Origin: Edaphovirga cremea | GTDB lineage: Bacteria; Pseudomonadota; Gammaproteobacteria; Enterobacterales; Enterobacteriaceae | DNA: 64,000 bases | Direction of reading: 5' to 3' | Assembly: GCF_003332275.1 (NCBI RefSeq) | Contig: NZ_QOVA01000003.1 | Location: 62,001 to 126,000, forward strand | Shown: in pieces, positions 9,211-17,052 of the stretch | Numbering within the stretch: position 1 is the stretch's first letter | How the letters are laid out: the number at the start of each line of letters is the position of its first letter | Program-made: the position numbers and the translations under genes | Notes under the pieces: generated by a model | What the model saw: only the letters and a program-made list of their open reading frames with translations | Databases searched by the model: none | Told to the model about the DNA's origin: nothing

Positions 9211-9501
9211 TTACAAGGTTTCAGGAAGTGGGGTGACGCCAGCTTCAATAATCAGTTGATAAAGTTGTTTCTGTGCGGGGAAATCGGTTACGCCACAGCA
9301 AGCGATCAGGTAACGTTTACCGTCGAGGCTTTCTTCAGAGTAAACGTCATAACGCTCATGATTCTCGCGCTCAGTTTTGGAACAGGGAATTTTGCCCTTC
9401 ACTTGCTGGCAAGGAAATTCGAGAGTTGGCTTGTAGCCGTTCTCAGTGTGGCAGGTGCCATGCCTGCTGCCACCTAACAAAAGATACTCAAACTCCGACA
9501 T
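9211..9501 (-). CDS. Conserved hypothetical protein, 96 aa
   Basis: A soluble, charged protein with no signal peptide. It begins MSEFEYLLLGGSRHGTC and has four cysteines and several histidines, including the CCGV pair in the middle of YLIACCGVTD. I do not recognise the family. Codon use and the sensible N-terminus preceded by GGAGCGG (GAAAAGGAGCGG on the minus strand) support a real gene. It stands alone between long non-coding stretches at the left edge of an AT-rich accessory segment. A metal-binding role is possible from the cysteines and histidines but is only a guess. Confidence 0.6.
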   Translation of the reverse strand: MSEFEYLLLGGSRHGTCHTENGYKPTLEFPCQQVKGKIPCSKTERENHERYDVYSEESLDGKRYLIACCGVTDFPAQKQLYQLIIEAGVTPLPETL

Positions 9502-10119
9502 AGAACCGCTCCTTTTCGTCTTTCGATCCTCAACACTTTCACTTCCACGCTCGGTTTGTTACCCCTTGGAAGGCAAAGATTATATTGGCTAAATTATCTG
9601 CAAGTGCAATAAAAAAAGTATCTAAAAAGGTTATTTCTGTTTTGATGACAGCGTAGGAATAATTAACAATAAGTTTTGTGATCAACTACGCATTTTAAAA
9701 TATTCTTTGCATCTTTTATCAAGTATTTATTTGAAGTTCATTGGTCTGCAAGAAGTGCCGCATAAGAATTATATTATTTGTAATTATAAGAACGATTCTT
9801 ATGTTCAAGAAATTTCGCTAGGAATACTCTCATAACAAGGCGGCAATCTGAGTTAAACTATATTGTTTTTGTTTTTTTATTGTTAATTTTTTGAGCAATT
9901 TCAGATTATTTTATGGAAGGAAAACAACAGAATCTTGAACTTAATTATCGATTGAATTATCTACAAAATTTCAAGTCTATATTGTTTTCCATAATGATTA
10001 TCCTGCCATGATTCCATTAGCTATCCTTTCATTGGCAGATGATTTAACATTTCTTTAATGCTTGAACCTTTCAGCGGTAAAACTAATGAAGATAATTAAA
10101 TGACTATCTTTTGGCTATC
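9502..10119. other. AT-rich intergenic stretch, no gene seen
   Basis: About 600 bp of strongly AT-rich DNA. No credible coding frame was found on either strand. Its composition differs from the core genes on both sides and suggests acquired DNA or an H-NS-bound region (inference). Confidence 0.45.
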
Positions 10120-10147
10120 TTGTTTTTATCAATACAGCAAATATAAT
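10120..10147 (+). promoter_or_regulatory. Sigma70-type promoter for candidate small RNA
   Basis: A -35 box TTGTTT (10120-10125) and a perfect -10 box TATAAT (10142-10147) are separated by 16 bp. The expected start point is near 10154, immediately before a pair of hairpins and with no open frame following. Confidence 0.55.
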
Positions 10148-10153
10148 AAAAGT

Positions 10154-10337
10154 TCCCAGAGGGTCTTATGTTTAATGTCACCCTCCAGGTTGGTCAAGGA
10201 AGGAAAGAAACCAACCTCCGTTTAAGATAGAGAAAGTAAAACTGCATAAAATAGATACCGGTAATGATTCAGCGTTATTATCCTTTCACACCAGGAAATC
10301 CCAAAGAGAAGTGCAGCAATGTGCTTCTCTTTTTTTG
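10154..10337 (+). ncRNA. Candidate small RNA of about 185 nt
   Basis: The segment has its own promoter and ends in a terminator. Two stem-loops lie near the 5' end: GAGGGT/ACCCTC, and GGTTGGT/ACCAACC around a purine-rich loop (AAGGAAGGAAAGA). A less structured stretch and the terminator hairpin follow. No open frame with a ribosome site is present. The purine-rich loop resembles a Shine-Dalgarno sequence and could pair with pyrimidine-rich targets. I do not recognise the RNA, and a leader of the lipoprotein operon is an alternative reading. Confidence 0.4.
10305..10337 (+). terminator. Rho-independent terminator of candidate small RNA
   Basis: Stem AGAGAAG/CTTCTCT (10305-10311 with 10324-10330) is followed by eight T residues broken only after position 10337. 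Confidence 0.75.
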
Positions 10338-10388
10338 ATAAAGCCTTCCATTGTCAATTATTTTTGTAGAAAGTTAAACACCCATTTC

Positions 10389-10414
10389 AAAACCACTTTA
10401 ATGATGTGGTTTTT
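10389..10414 (+). terminator. Second hairpin with T-run
   Basis: Stem AAAACCAC/GTGGTTTT (10389-10396 with 10406-10413) with a 9-nt loop; the T-rich arm doubles as the T-run. It lies 65 bp before a lipoprotein gene and may insulate it. Confidence 0.5.
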
Positions 10415-10478
10415 GTTGCCTTGTATTGACTCTCTGATAGGATGTAACCGAATGTAAATTTCTTAAGGAAAAGGATGA

Positions 10479-11039
10479 ATGAAAAGGTATTTGGTTGTTT
10501 TTCTGGCTATTTTTGTTCTGACAGGATGCACATCAGTTCCTCCGCTGAATTTCTCAGTTCCGAATGTCGGCGTGAGCAACAAAAAAATTGACGCTGAACT
10601 CAAGTCCATAACCGTGTCACTAGCACGTCCCGATGAACAAAAAGGGGATATTCAGGCCGGAATGGAGTTGCTTCCTCAATTTTGGAAGGCATCGCTTGAA
10701 GAATCCATTGATAGAATGGTTATTTTCAAAGATGGGGCAGATACTCGTTTAAGTTTGTCGGTTAAGATCCTTGCGGTTAATGCCCCTGCGGTTGGATTGG
10801 ACATGGCTACCAAGGCGATAGCAAGATACGAACTGATTAACAGAAATAACGGTGACATTGTTTATACACAAGATGTTACCTCAACGGGAATTGTGCCTAT
10901 TTCATATGCATTCGTTGGTTATGTGAGGGCGAGGGAGTCGGTCAACCGAGCCATTCAGAACAACATAACTCAATTCCTCCAATCTTTGGAAACTATTGAT
11001 ATTGCTAGACCGATGTTTCCTGCTGGGGGAGGCAAATGA
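10479..11039 (+). CDS. Predicted outer-envelope lipoprotein, 186 aa
   Basis: A lipoprotein signal is clear: MKRYLVVFLAIFVLTGC, with lipobox LTGC and the acylated cysteine at residue 17. The residue after it is Thr, so Lol sorting to the outer membrane is expected. The mature part is a globular ~170-residue domain with no motif I can assign. ATG 10479 is preceded by AAGGAAAAGG. Its stop overlaps the start of the next lipoprotein gene by 4 bases (ATGA), so the two are translationally coupled and probably act together. Function unknown. Confidence 0.75.
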   Translation: MKRYLVVFLAIFVLTGCTSVPPLNFSVPNVGVSNKKIDAELKSITVSLARPDEQKGDIQAGMELLPQFWKASLEESIDRMVIFKDGADTRLSLSVKILAVNAPAVGLDMATKAIARYELINRNNGDIVYTQDVTSTGIVPISYAFVGYVRARESVNRAIQNNITQFLQSLETIDIARPMFPAGGGK

Positions 11040-11488
11040 TAAGGATATACTTGCTGTGTCTGCCTTTATTACTGGCTGGATGCGTGCAAGATGTATCTCC
11101 AAATAGCTATTCAGTTGGCTCCGTCGGCGAAGTAAATCGCACCATTGCAGGAACGGTTATCAGTGTTCGGGAAGTTGACATAAGAGGAACGACATCTCTT
11201 GGTGGAACGACGGGTGCTTTAGCTGGAGCTACTGCTGGATCTGCCTTGGGTGGGGGTACCCGATCCAATATTGTTGGAGCCTTGGGTGGTGCAGTAGTAG
11301 GTGGCCTTGCTGGTGCAGCTATTGAAGCCAGTGCAACAAAACAAAAAGGAATGGAATATGTCATTCAGACCACCAACGGTAATCTGATGACTATTGTTCA
11401 GGGGAACAGCCCGATTTTTGTTATGGGAAATAACGTACTGGTTTTGTACGGAAGTCCATCACGTATAATCCCGGATCCTCGTCAATGA
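11036..11488 (+). CDS. Glycine-zipper outer-membrane lipoprotein, SlyB-like
   Basis: 150 aa. Lipoprotein signal MIRIYLLCLPLLLAGC (cysteine at residue 16). Residues ~60-100 form a glycine-zipper 2TM region, rich in GG and GA pairs (GALAGATAGSALGGG, GALGGAVVGGLAGA), as in SlyB and related envelope proteins. The C-terminal ~50 residues form a small beta domain ending VLYGSPSRIIPD. It is coupled to the preceding lipoprotein gene by an ATGA overlap and followed by a strong terminator, so these two genes form an operon. A role in outer-membrane stability is inferred from the family. Confidence 0.8.
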   Translation: MIRIYLLCLPLLLAGCVQDVSPNSYSVGSVGEVNRTIAGTVISVREVDIRGTTSLGGTTGALAGATAGSALGGGTRSNIVGALGGAVVGGLAGAAIEASATKQKGMEYVIQTTNGNLMTIVQGNSPIFVMGNNVLVLYGSPSRIIPDPRQ

Positions 11489-11498
11489 ATAGTATGAG

Positions 11499-11524
11499 GC
11501 CCACCTTTTAGGTGGGCTTTTTGG
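11499..11524 (+). terminator. Rho-independent terminator of lipoprotein operon
   Basis: Stem GCCCACC/GGTGGGC (11499-11505 with 11511-11517), 5-nt loop, followed by TTTTT. Confidence 0.88.
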
Positions 11525-11693
11525 CGCTATCTTTAGTTGGCAGGATATTAACTGAGGTTGATTTGCTTACTAAAATGATAAAGTTCTGCGTGAGAAATAT
11601 AGGGCTCCTGAGCAATTTGTAATGAATGATATGAATAATAACGATATTGTCCCCGCGTAATTTAGGATTACGCTCTTAAATGGATTTTATGAA

Positions 11694-11977
11694 ATGAAAA
11701 AAAAACACATTTGTTTGTTCTCCATTTGATCATCATTTCAGCTTGTAGCTCGAATACAAAAGAGAGACCTCTCTCTTCGGCAGCGAATTACCCGCCTCTT
11801 TTTTCAGAAAAAGAAACAGCCTATATAAACGCCGTTTACGAGACTGTTGTACAGAAGACGCACCTCAAAAAATCATTTCGTGGAAAAGAATGCAATGTGA
11901 GTTTCAAAGTTTCAAGAGAGGGGCACCAAACACCTCCTCCACCTCTGACAGCAAGCACAACAGCATTAACAATTTAA
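11694..11977 (+). pseudogene. Frameshifted small lipoprotein gene
   Basis: ATG 11694 opens a typical signal start (MKKKHICLFSI) that hits TGA after eleven codons. A +1 shifted frame continues with LIIISACSSNTKE, a lipobox with cysteine, and then ~65 plausible residues containing KSFRGKECNVSFKVSREG. After that it runs into low-complexity proline/threonine codons and a stop. The middle resembles the C-terminal TolA-like domain of some small lipoproteins, but the usual end is missing. The poly-A run at 11696-11704 is a likely site of the frameshift. I read this as a decayed gene. Confidence 0.5.
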
Positions 11978-12048
11978 ACTGTCAAAACCGTTTGAACTCT
12001 AGGAATCATAATATTATGATTAGGTCATAAGTATTGCAGGGGCGATGT

Positions 12049-12414
12049 ATGCAACATGATTCCAGTTTAGATTATCTACTTGAATTACATGGGCAAAGAG
12101 TTAACAGAGAGGACGGTTACTGGTGGAAAGTAGATGTGTGGAAGGTCAAACCCAATAATTTTATCCCGCACGGTATTCGATACAGTCTTACTGTGCATGA
12201 TAAACATAACACGAGGGTATTTGGGATGGACAATGCCCATTCCATAAAGCCACCGAAGAAAGGCATGTACGCAGGGCGGTTGGTGTATGATCACATTCAC
12301 CGGACACCCAGCGATAAGGGATACCCTTACGAGTTTACCTCCGCATTTCAACTGATCCAGGACTTCTTTGAGAAGATGGACGAAGTGATAGCGGAAAGAG
12401 AAAAGAGAGGTTAG
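12049..12414 (+). CDS. tumE: TumE-type toxin (DUF6516 family)
   Basis: A ~121-aa protein matching the DUF6516/TumE toxin family as I recall it: N-terminal DSSLDYLLELHGQ, a GYWWKVDVWKV strand, then HGIRYSLTVHDKHNTR, DNAHSIKPPKKG and the final DKGYPYEFTSAFQLIQDFF. The family is the toxin half of a two-gene toxin-antitoxin system; its target is not evident here. ATG 12049 is preferred over TTG 12034 because the conserved N-terminus starts there. The stop lies 1-4 bp before the antitoxin start, the toxin-first order of this family. The pair sits in AT-rich accessory DNA just outside the satellite. Confidence 0.75.
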   Translation: MQHDSSLDYLLELHGQRVNREDGYWWKVDVWKVKPNNFIPHGIRYSLTVHDKHNTRVFGMDNAHSIKPPKKGMYAGRLVYDHIHRTPSDKGYPYEFTSAFQLIQDFFEKMDEVIAEREKRG

Positions 12415-12418
12415 CGTG

Positions 12419-12802
12419 ATGAAGGCACTGATCGGTGTAATGTCAGAAGAACTCATTCGCAAGAGAACGCTGGCGATAGTCAAAGGTGAGTACATACCCG
12501 AGCCTGGCGAGCCAAAGGTGTGGTTTACATCCATGATTGCCTTGGCGCAGGTACTAAGCAATGAGAATATTTCGCTGCTACGGATGATGGACGAGCAAAA
12601 ACCGGAAACGCTGACAGAGTTGGCAGAGCTTTCTGGGCGAAAAGTCAGTAATCTTTCAGTCACGTTAAAGACACTTAGCCTACATGGCTTTGTTAGACTG
12701 GAAAAGAACGGGCGCAGCGTTAAACCAGTAGCCCTGTTTACCGACTTCGATATTCAGGTAGACCAAAAATATTCGGCAATGCTGAATCAGAAGGTCGCAT
12801 AA
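12419..12802 (+). CDS. tumA: TumA-type HTH antitoxin/regulator
   Basis: A ~127-aa winged-helix protein with a MarR/ArsR-like core: PETLTELAELSGRKVSNLSVTLKTL is a helix-turn-helix followed by a wing (GFVRLEKNGRSVKPVALF). Homologues sit next to DUF6516 toxins and act as antitoxin and autorepressor; that role is carried over from the family. GTG 12416 and ATG 12419 are both possible starts, 1-4 bp after the toxin stop. A rho-independent terminator follows. No promoter sequence was identified ahead of the toxin. Confidence 0.7.
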   Translation: MKALIGVMSEELIRKRTLAIVKGEYIPEPGEPKVWFTSMIALAQVLSNENISLLRMMDEQKPETLTELAELSGRKVSNLSVTLKTLSLHGFVRLEKNGRSVKPVALFTDFDIQVDQKYSAMLNQKVA

Positions 12803-12806
12803 TTTT

Positions 12807-12829
12807 AAGCCCGATTTCCGGGCTTTTTT
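12807..12829 (+). terminator. Terminator of toxin-antitoxin operon
   Basis: Stem AAGCCCG/CGGGCTT (12807-12813 with 12819-12825) followed by TTTTA, five bases after the antitoxin stop. Confidence 0.85.
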
Positions 12830-13044
12830 AGATCCAGATCCATAGTCATCAAGGTGAACGACCCTGGCGATACTGCCACCCTGTTTATCTCATTCTGCGT
12901 TTCATCGAATCAACAGCGCTGGTGGTCCAACACGGCTTCAACCACAATAACCTTGTCAAGTTAACAATTGTCGCTATGGCGTTTGTTCATCGCGGTATAA
13001 CGACGTTCACAAAGATGTGTCGTCATTGATGTAGTCATTCCAAC

Positions 13045-13078
13045 AAAAAAGGCGCTATCCAATAAAGGAAAAGCGCCT
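13045..13078 (-). terminator. Original fis-dusB terminator, left of the satellite
   Basis: Read on the minus strand, a GGCGCTT/AAGCGCC-type stem ends in a run of six T residues. A related but not identical hairpin lies at 29610-29646 next to the intact fis. This left copy is probably the ancestral fis terminator, cut off from fis by insertion of the satellite. Confidence 0.65.
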
Positions 13079-13081
13079 TTC

Positions 13082-13119
13082 TTCAATACGTTAACTGATA
13101 GTAATCAGTTCATGCCGTA
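13082..13119 (+). repeat. attL: left copy of the 38-bp attachment repeat
   Basis: Identical to 29649-29686. It includes the end of fis (complement of the last codons, stop, and 22 bp beyond) and abuts the original fis terminator on its left side. Confidence 0.88.
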
Positions 13120-13248
13120 GGTTCAAAATTCATGTTCGAGTGCTTTCGTCATATTTAAATATATAGTTTAAATTCAATGCGTTATAAATTTAATCAACTG
13201 TATATTGTTCCAGTGCTTTTCCTCGTTTATGCTGTCTTACATTAACCC

Positions 13249-13345
13249 GTGGGGTACTCGGTGGGGTACACAGAATCGTGATCTGTGTATGAACTGATAT
13301 TTCACGAATGGCTCTCTAACCCTTGCTGCTGGCTGGTGGGGTACT
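13249..13345 (+). promoter_or_regulatory. Integrase arm-type sites, left end
   Basis: Three same-strand copies of GTGGGGTAC lie at 13249-13257, 13261-13269 and 13336-13344, between attL and the integrase start. Two more copies lie just inside attR. The pattern fits arm-type binding sites of the integrase or its AlpA-like excision factor (inference). Confidence 0.6.
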
Positions 13346-13378
13346 CGAAATTTCATGAACTGACATTCCAGGCACGCT

Positions 13379-14608
13379 ATGGCTACAGGCATCCACAAGC
13401 TCTCAGACAAAAAGCTGCAATCATTACACGGTGTAGAACGTGAAAGCGTTATGAAACTGGCTGATGGTGCTGGGCTTATGGTCCGGGTGACAAAGAAGGG
13501 CTCTATCAGTTGGACTTTCAAGTATCGGCTCGGTGGCCGGGAAACTGAAGCCATTGTCCTGACGCTGGGTAAATACCCTGACATGACGCTCAGGCAGGCG
13601 CGTGATGTTCGGGATAAGTGCCGTTCTTGGCTGGCGGAAGGTAAAGATCCCAGGATGCAGTTTAACCTAACAATGGAAGAAAGCCTTAAACCCGTTACGG
13701 TGAAAGAGGCTTTGAAATATTGGATTGATGAATATGCGATGGATAACCGGGCTAACGTCGAAAGGCATAAGGCTCAGCTTGAAAAGCACATCTATCCTTA
13801 CATTGGCAGTATGGCACTTACTGATTGTGAAACACGTTATTGGCTCAAATGTTTTGACCGCATAAAACACGAATCTCCTGTTGCTGCTGGATATATTTTC
13901 CAGATGTGTAAACAGGCTCTTAAGTTTTGTCGTGTACGTAGATATGCTGTGAGTAATTGGCTTGACGATTTATCCATTCCTGATGTTGGGAAGAAACAGC
14001 GTAAGCGTGATAGGGTTTTATATGATGGTGAGTTAGGGCAATTATGGAAACTTGCTAATAATAATGAGTTGTTTTCGCCGTATTACTCTGCACTGCTTAC
14101 TATTTTGATAGTGTTTGGTTGCCGCTCGCAAGAAGCCCGATTATCTGAATGGAAAGAATGGGACTTAGAGCAATGGTTATGGACGGTGCCAAAAGAGCAT
14201 AGTAAATCAGGTGAGAAAATTATTAGGCCCGTTCCAGTACAGTTACGAGAATTTATTAAAGAGCTTAGCATCCATAATAAAAAGAGCGGTTATCTATTGG
14301 GTGTAGTGAAAAAGGCAGAAGCGGTAAGCCAGACAGGGCGAAATATGCATAAGCGGCTTAATCAAGCGGAGCCTTGGACTTTGCACGATTTGCGCCGCTC
14401 TTTTGCCACCAAGCTGAATGAATTGGGCATTGCTCCGCATGTGGTTGAACAGTTATTAGGGCATTCGATGCCTGGTGTTATGGCAATTTACAATCGCAGT
14501 CAATACCTACCGGAAAAAATTGACGCACTGAACAAGTGGATAGAGCGGTTGGAAGTGCTTGCAGGTAATCATGAAAACGTTATTATTTTAAAGGCTGGTG
14601 AGAAATGA
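13379..14608 (+). CDS. int: P4-type tyrosine integrase
   Basis: 409-aa site-specific recombinase that inserts and excises the element at the fis 3' end. Residues 1-95 form the DUF4102 arm-binding domain typical of P4-like integrases (KLSDKKLQSL, SWTFKYRLGGRE, LTLGKYPDMTLRQAR). The catalytic half has arginine I in FGCRSQEARL, the TLHDLRRSFAT box, LLGH and the nucleophile tyrosine in MAIYNRSQYLP. It lies 260 bp inside attL, and its stop overlaps the next start by ATGA. The ribosome site is weak. The enzyme looks intact. Confidence 0.93.
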   Translation: MATGIHKLSDKKLQSLHGVERESVMKLADGAGLMVRVTKKGSISWTFKYRLGGRETEAIVLTLGKYPDMTLRQARDVRDKCRSWLAEGKDPRMQFNLTMEESLKPVTVKEALKYWIDEYAMDNRANVERHKAQLEKHIYPYIGSMALTDCETRYWLKCFDRIKHESPVAAGYIFQMCKQALKFCRVRRYAVSNWLDDLSIPDVGKKQRKRDRVLYDGELGQLWKLANNNELFSPYYSALLTILIVFGCRSQEARLSEWKEWDLEQWLWTVPKEHSKSGEKIIRPVPVQLREFIKELSIHNKKSGYLLGVVKKAEAVSQTGRNMHKRLNQAEPWTLHDLRRSFATKLNELGIAPHVVEQLLGHSMPGVMAIYNRSQYLPEKIDALNKWIERLEVLAGNHENVIILKAGEK

Positions 14609-15375
14609 GAATTGATAAGAAGCAAAATCTACCAGATTGGTTTAAGTTAGCAGATTACGACTGCTACAAGGTGATGTCTGATGAAGAAATAGTCCATCAG
14701 TTGTCATGCCGTTGTAATGCAATGATGGTTGAGGAATATAAAAACGAGAATTTTTTCGAGGATAGACTAAAGAAAGGGCTATATGTAAACGTAGATGACA
14801 ATGTGATACCGATTTGGGTAAGAGATGATTACGATAAATCAATTTTCTTAAGAAAAAGCTCTTCTATCTCTCCACTATCTGTAAGAGATATTAAATTTAT
14901 TGCTAGAGACTTGAAGGAAAATAACAATATTGATATTAATGATAGGGTTGATGATGAGTTTATTGATTCCTATCAGCACATATCCGCAATGAATGATATT
15001 TCTTTATACTTTGATGGGTTTTACTGTAAAGTAAATCTTTTAAAGCAAGATGCTATTATTACATCCGAGTTATTGGAGCTTATTAAAATGTGGAGGAAAG
15101 ATCTTGGGATACCAGAACCGACACCATTAATTAAAAATACTTGGCCTATAATAAAAGATAAAATAATTTCCTATGCTGCTTTCCCATTGATTGATTTAAT
15201 TATGTGGGAAAAAGCCACGTCTAATAAAATAACCAATGGTGTTTTAGCCGTATCTCTTTTTCCTGATGGTGACTATGACTCTATAAATATTGCTCAAACC
15301 ATAAAGCCATTTATTGAGTCGATTCTTGACAGCAAAAGTATAGATAAAATCGAGCATGAAATATCTAATAAATAA
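14605..15375 (+). CDS. DUF6387-family protein
   Basis: 256-aa soluble protein, unusually AT-rich compared with the integrase. The opening LPDWFKLADYDCYK resembles the DUF6387 family, whose members often sit directly after integrases of satellites and islands. No catalytic motif is evident. Start and integrase stop overlap (ATGA), so the two are co-translated. The lower GC suggests a separate origin as cargo. Function is unknown; a role in recombination control or anti-phage activity is possible but unsupported. Confidence 0.6.
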   Translation: MRIDKKQNLPDWFKLADYDCYKVMSDEEIVHQLSCRCNAMMVEEYKNENFFEDRLKKGLYVNVDDNVIPIWVRDDYDKSIFLRKSSSISPLSVRDIKFIARDLKENNNIDINDRVDDEFIDSYQHISAMNDISLYFDGFYCKVNLLKQDAIITSELLELIKMWRKDLGIPEPTPLIKNTWPIIKDKIISYAAFPLIDLIMWEKATSNKITNGVLAVSLFPDGDYDSINIAQTIKPFIESILDSKSIDKIEHEISNK

Positions 15376-15449
15376 TTGTTGCTATTTTATATGATAAAAA
15401 ATGATTTTTTTGTATATAGTGCAGGTTTAATTCTTTGAAACCAAAATAA

Positions 15450-15476
15450 CCTCCACAAACACATAAACAGTGGAGG
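15450..15476 (+). promoter_or_regulatory. Hairpin that buries the alpA ribosome site
   Basis: CCTCCAC (15450-15456) and GTGGAGG (15470-15476) form a perfect 7-bp stem. GGAGG is the Shine-Dalgarno of alpA (ATG 15481), so folding would block its translation. GTGGAG is also the core of the iteron at 20591-20813, so helicase or repressor binding is another reading. Confidence 0.5.
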
Positions 15477-15480
15477 CAAC

Positions 15481-15765
15481 ATGATAAATGCTATCTTTAC
15501 ACCACCTACCCCAGAGCAACGCCGTACCATTCTTAGTGAGTACGGCTTCACCTACGACAAGCGTATCCGTGAACGTGAGTGCCAAGACATTACCAGTCTG
15601 TCCCGCACCACTCGTTGGTTGTTCGAGAATGAAGGCAAGTTCCCTCCCCGCTGCCATTTCGGCCGTAATTCATGTGCATGGCTATTAAGTGATGTGTTGT
15701 GGTGGGTTCGTAATCCGCCAACCGTTGAAAACGTTAATAACCCATATAGCCGCCGTTCTGCTTAA
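15481..15765 (+). CDS. alpA: AlpA-like transcriptional activator/excision factor
   Basis: 94 aa. Residues ~38-80 form a MerR-like winged helix: ITSLSRTTRWLFENEGKFPPRC followed by WLLSDVLWWVRN, the pattern of the AlpA/Vis family (usual form SRSTIYRLEKEGKFP, WRESEVEAWI). In P4 and Gram-negative PICIs this protein turns on satellite genes and promotes excision. It lies between the integrase block and the antirepressor, as in those elements. Its ribosome site is inside a stem-loop. Confidence 0.75.
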   Translation: MINAIFTPPTPEQRRTILSEYGFTYDKRIRERECQDITSLSRTTRWLFENEGKFPPRCHFGRNSCAWLLSDVLWWVRNPPTVENVNNPYSRRSA

Positions 15766-15779
15766 TTAAGGACTGAAAC

Positions 15780-16577
15780 ATGAAAACTGAAAATATGGCC
15801 ACAACTGGCCAGGGGCAAACTCACGCCAAAAATCAGAATATCGTCAATTTTGCAGAACGCATCCCCGTATCGATCAGCAATATCGGCAACAAAGATATTC
15901 AGTCGGTCAGTGGCAGAAAGCTGCATGTGTTTTTGAAGGTTGGCCGTGACTTCACCACCTGGATAAAAGCGCGTATCAAGCAGTACGGATTTAAAGAGGG
16001 TGTGGATTACATAATTGTTGAAGATTTGAGCTCCCCCGTTTCGGGGAGCGCAAAATCTCGCCAGCAGATAGAACACGATTACATTCTTAGCCTGGACATG
16101 GGCAAAGAGCTATCTATGGTCGAACGTAACGATCAAGGCAAAGCCGCCCGCCGTTATTTCATCGACTGTGAAGAACGTCTGCGCCTTGCAGCTCCTGAAG
16201 AACATCAAGCCGCTTTGCTGAACTGGCGTAAAAACCGTGTGGCTGCCTGTGAAGATCACAAAAGTATGGCCGAGGCGATGAAAGGCTATATCGAGCGCAC
16301 CGGCGACAGCCAAAAAGGCTTTGCCTACAGCAATGAAAGCCGGTTCCTGAATAAGCTGGTGCTGGGCGTCGATCCGGTGAAGTGGGCAAAGGATAACGGG
16401 ATTCCATCAAAGCAGGTACGCGACAGAATGAACGCTGATCAGTTGGCGCTACTGGCGTACCTGGAGAACCGTGATTGTGCGTTGCTGGATATGGACACGC
16501 TGACAGTAACCAGGAAGGCTAGGCTCACCGAACTGGCGCAGCGTTGGCTGGTTAAGCGTCTGGAGGTGCTGGAATGA
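15780..16577 (+). CDS. Phage antirepressor, AntA/AntB domain
   Basis: 265 aa. Residues ~40-130 match the AntA/AntB antirepressor domain: SGRKLHVFLKVGRDFTTWIKARI, a variable loop, then DYILSLDMGKELSMVERNDQGKAARRYFIDCEERLR. The C-terminal half has the charged, helical composition common in satellite antirepressors. Such proteins bind a repressor and relieve lysogenic repression, of either the element or its helper phage; that role is family knowledge. It starts 14 bp after alpA and its stop overlaps a long open frame (ATGA at 16574). Confidence 0.8.
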   Translation: MKTENMATTGQGQTHAKNQNIVNFAERIPVSISNIGNKDIQSVSGRKLHVFLKVGRDFTTWIKARIKQYGFKEGVDYIIVEDLSSPVSGSAKSRQQIEHDYILSLDMGKELSMVERNDQGKAARRYFIDCEERLRLAAPEEHQAALLNWRKNRVAACEDHKSMAEAMKGYIERTGDSQKGFAYSNESRFLNKLVLGVDPVKWAKDNGIPSKQVRDRMNADQLALLAYLENRDCALLDMDTLTVTRKARLTELAQRWLVKRLEVLE

Positions 16578-16887
16578 GGGACCATAAAACAAAAGCGGCC
16601 TTGCCGGGCCGCCAATGTCAAAGCACAAATATTAAGCCAAGTCAGAATACCATACTGATCGATCAGGTCAATCGACGCTATTTTCGTAGCTGCGCTGGTG
16701 CAACCTTGTTGTTATCTAATGTATTGATTAGTAAGCAAAGCTCAAATTTGAGTTTTGTCGCTCATGTAACTGAGCTGTTGGCTGAGTTCGATCACGTTAC
16801 CGGAAATCCGGTAATGATAGCAGTGATGGAGGGGTATTCGACATTAGCGCACACCCCAGGCAATACTCACTCAACGAAAATTTTCGT

Positions 16888-17049
16888 TCAGCCTTTTAGC
16901 TCGGAATTCAAAGCTTTTTCACATGCTGGATGCATCCGGTCACCTTCGTTTTTTCCGCATATCACTGACGAAGGGCTACAAGAACGGATCAAGAAAAACG
17001 CGACTATCACAATTAGTACGACGAGTAACCAGCTTTTTATATTTCTCAT
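16888..17049 (-). CDS. Small membrane protein, 53 aa
   Basis: A single hydrophobic segment follows a short basic start (MRNIKSWLLVVLIVIVAFFL), then a cysteine-containing tail (IRSCSPSS, VICGKN, HPACEKAL) that would face the periplasm. LIRSC is not a good lipobox. The start lies 3 bp after the stop of the ribbon-helix-helix gene, so the two form a minus-strand operon. It is antisense to the open extension of the Icd-like frame. Function unknown. Confidence 0.5.
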   Translation of the reverse strand: MRNIKSWLLVVLIVIVAFFLIRSCSPSSVICGKNEGDRMHPACEKALNSELKG

Positions 17050-17052
17050 TAT

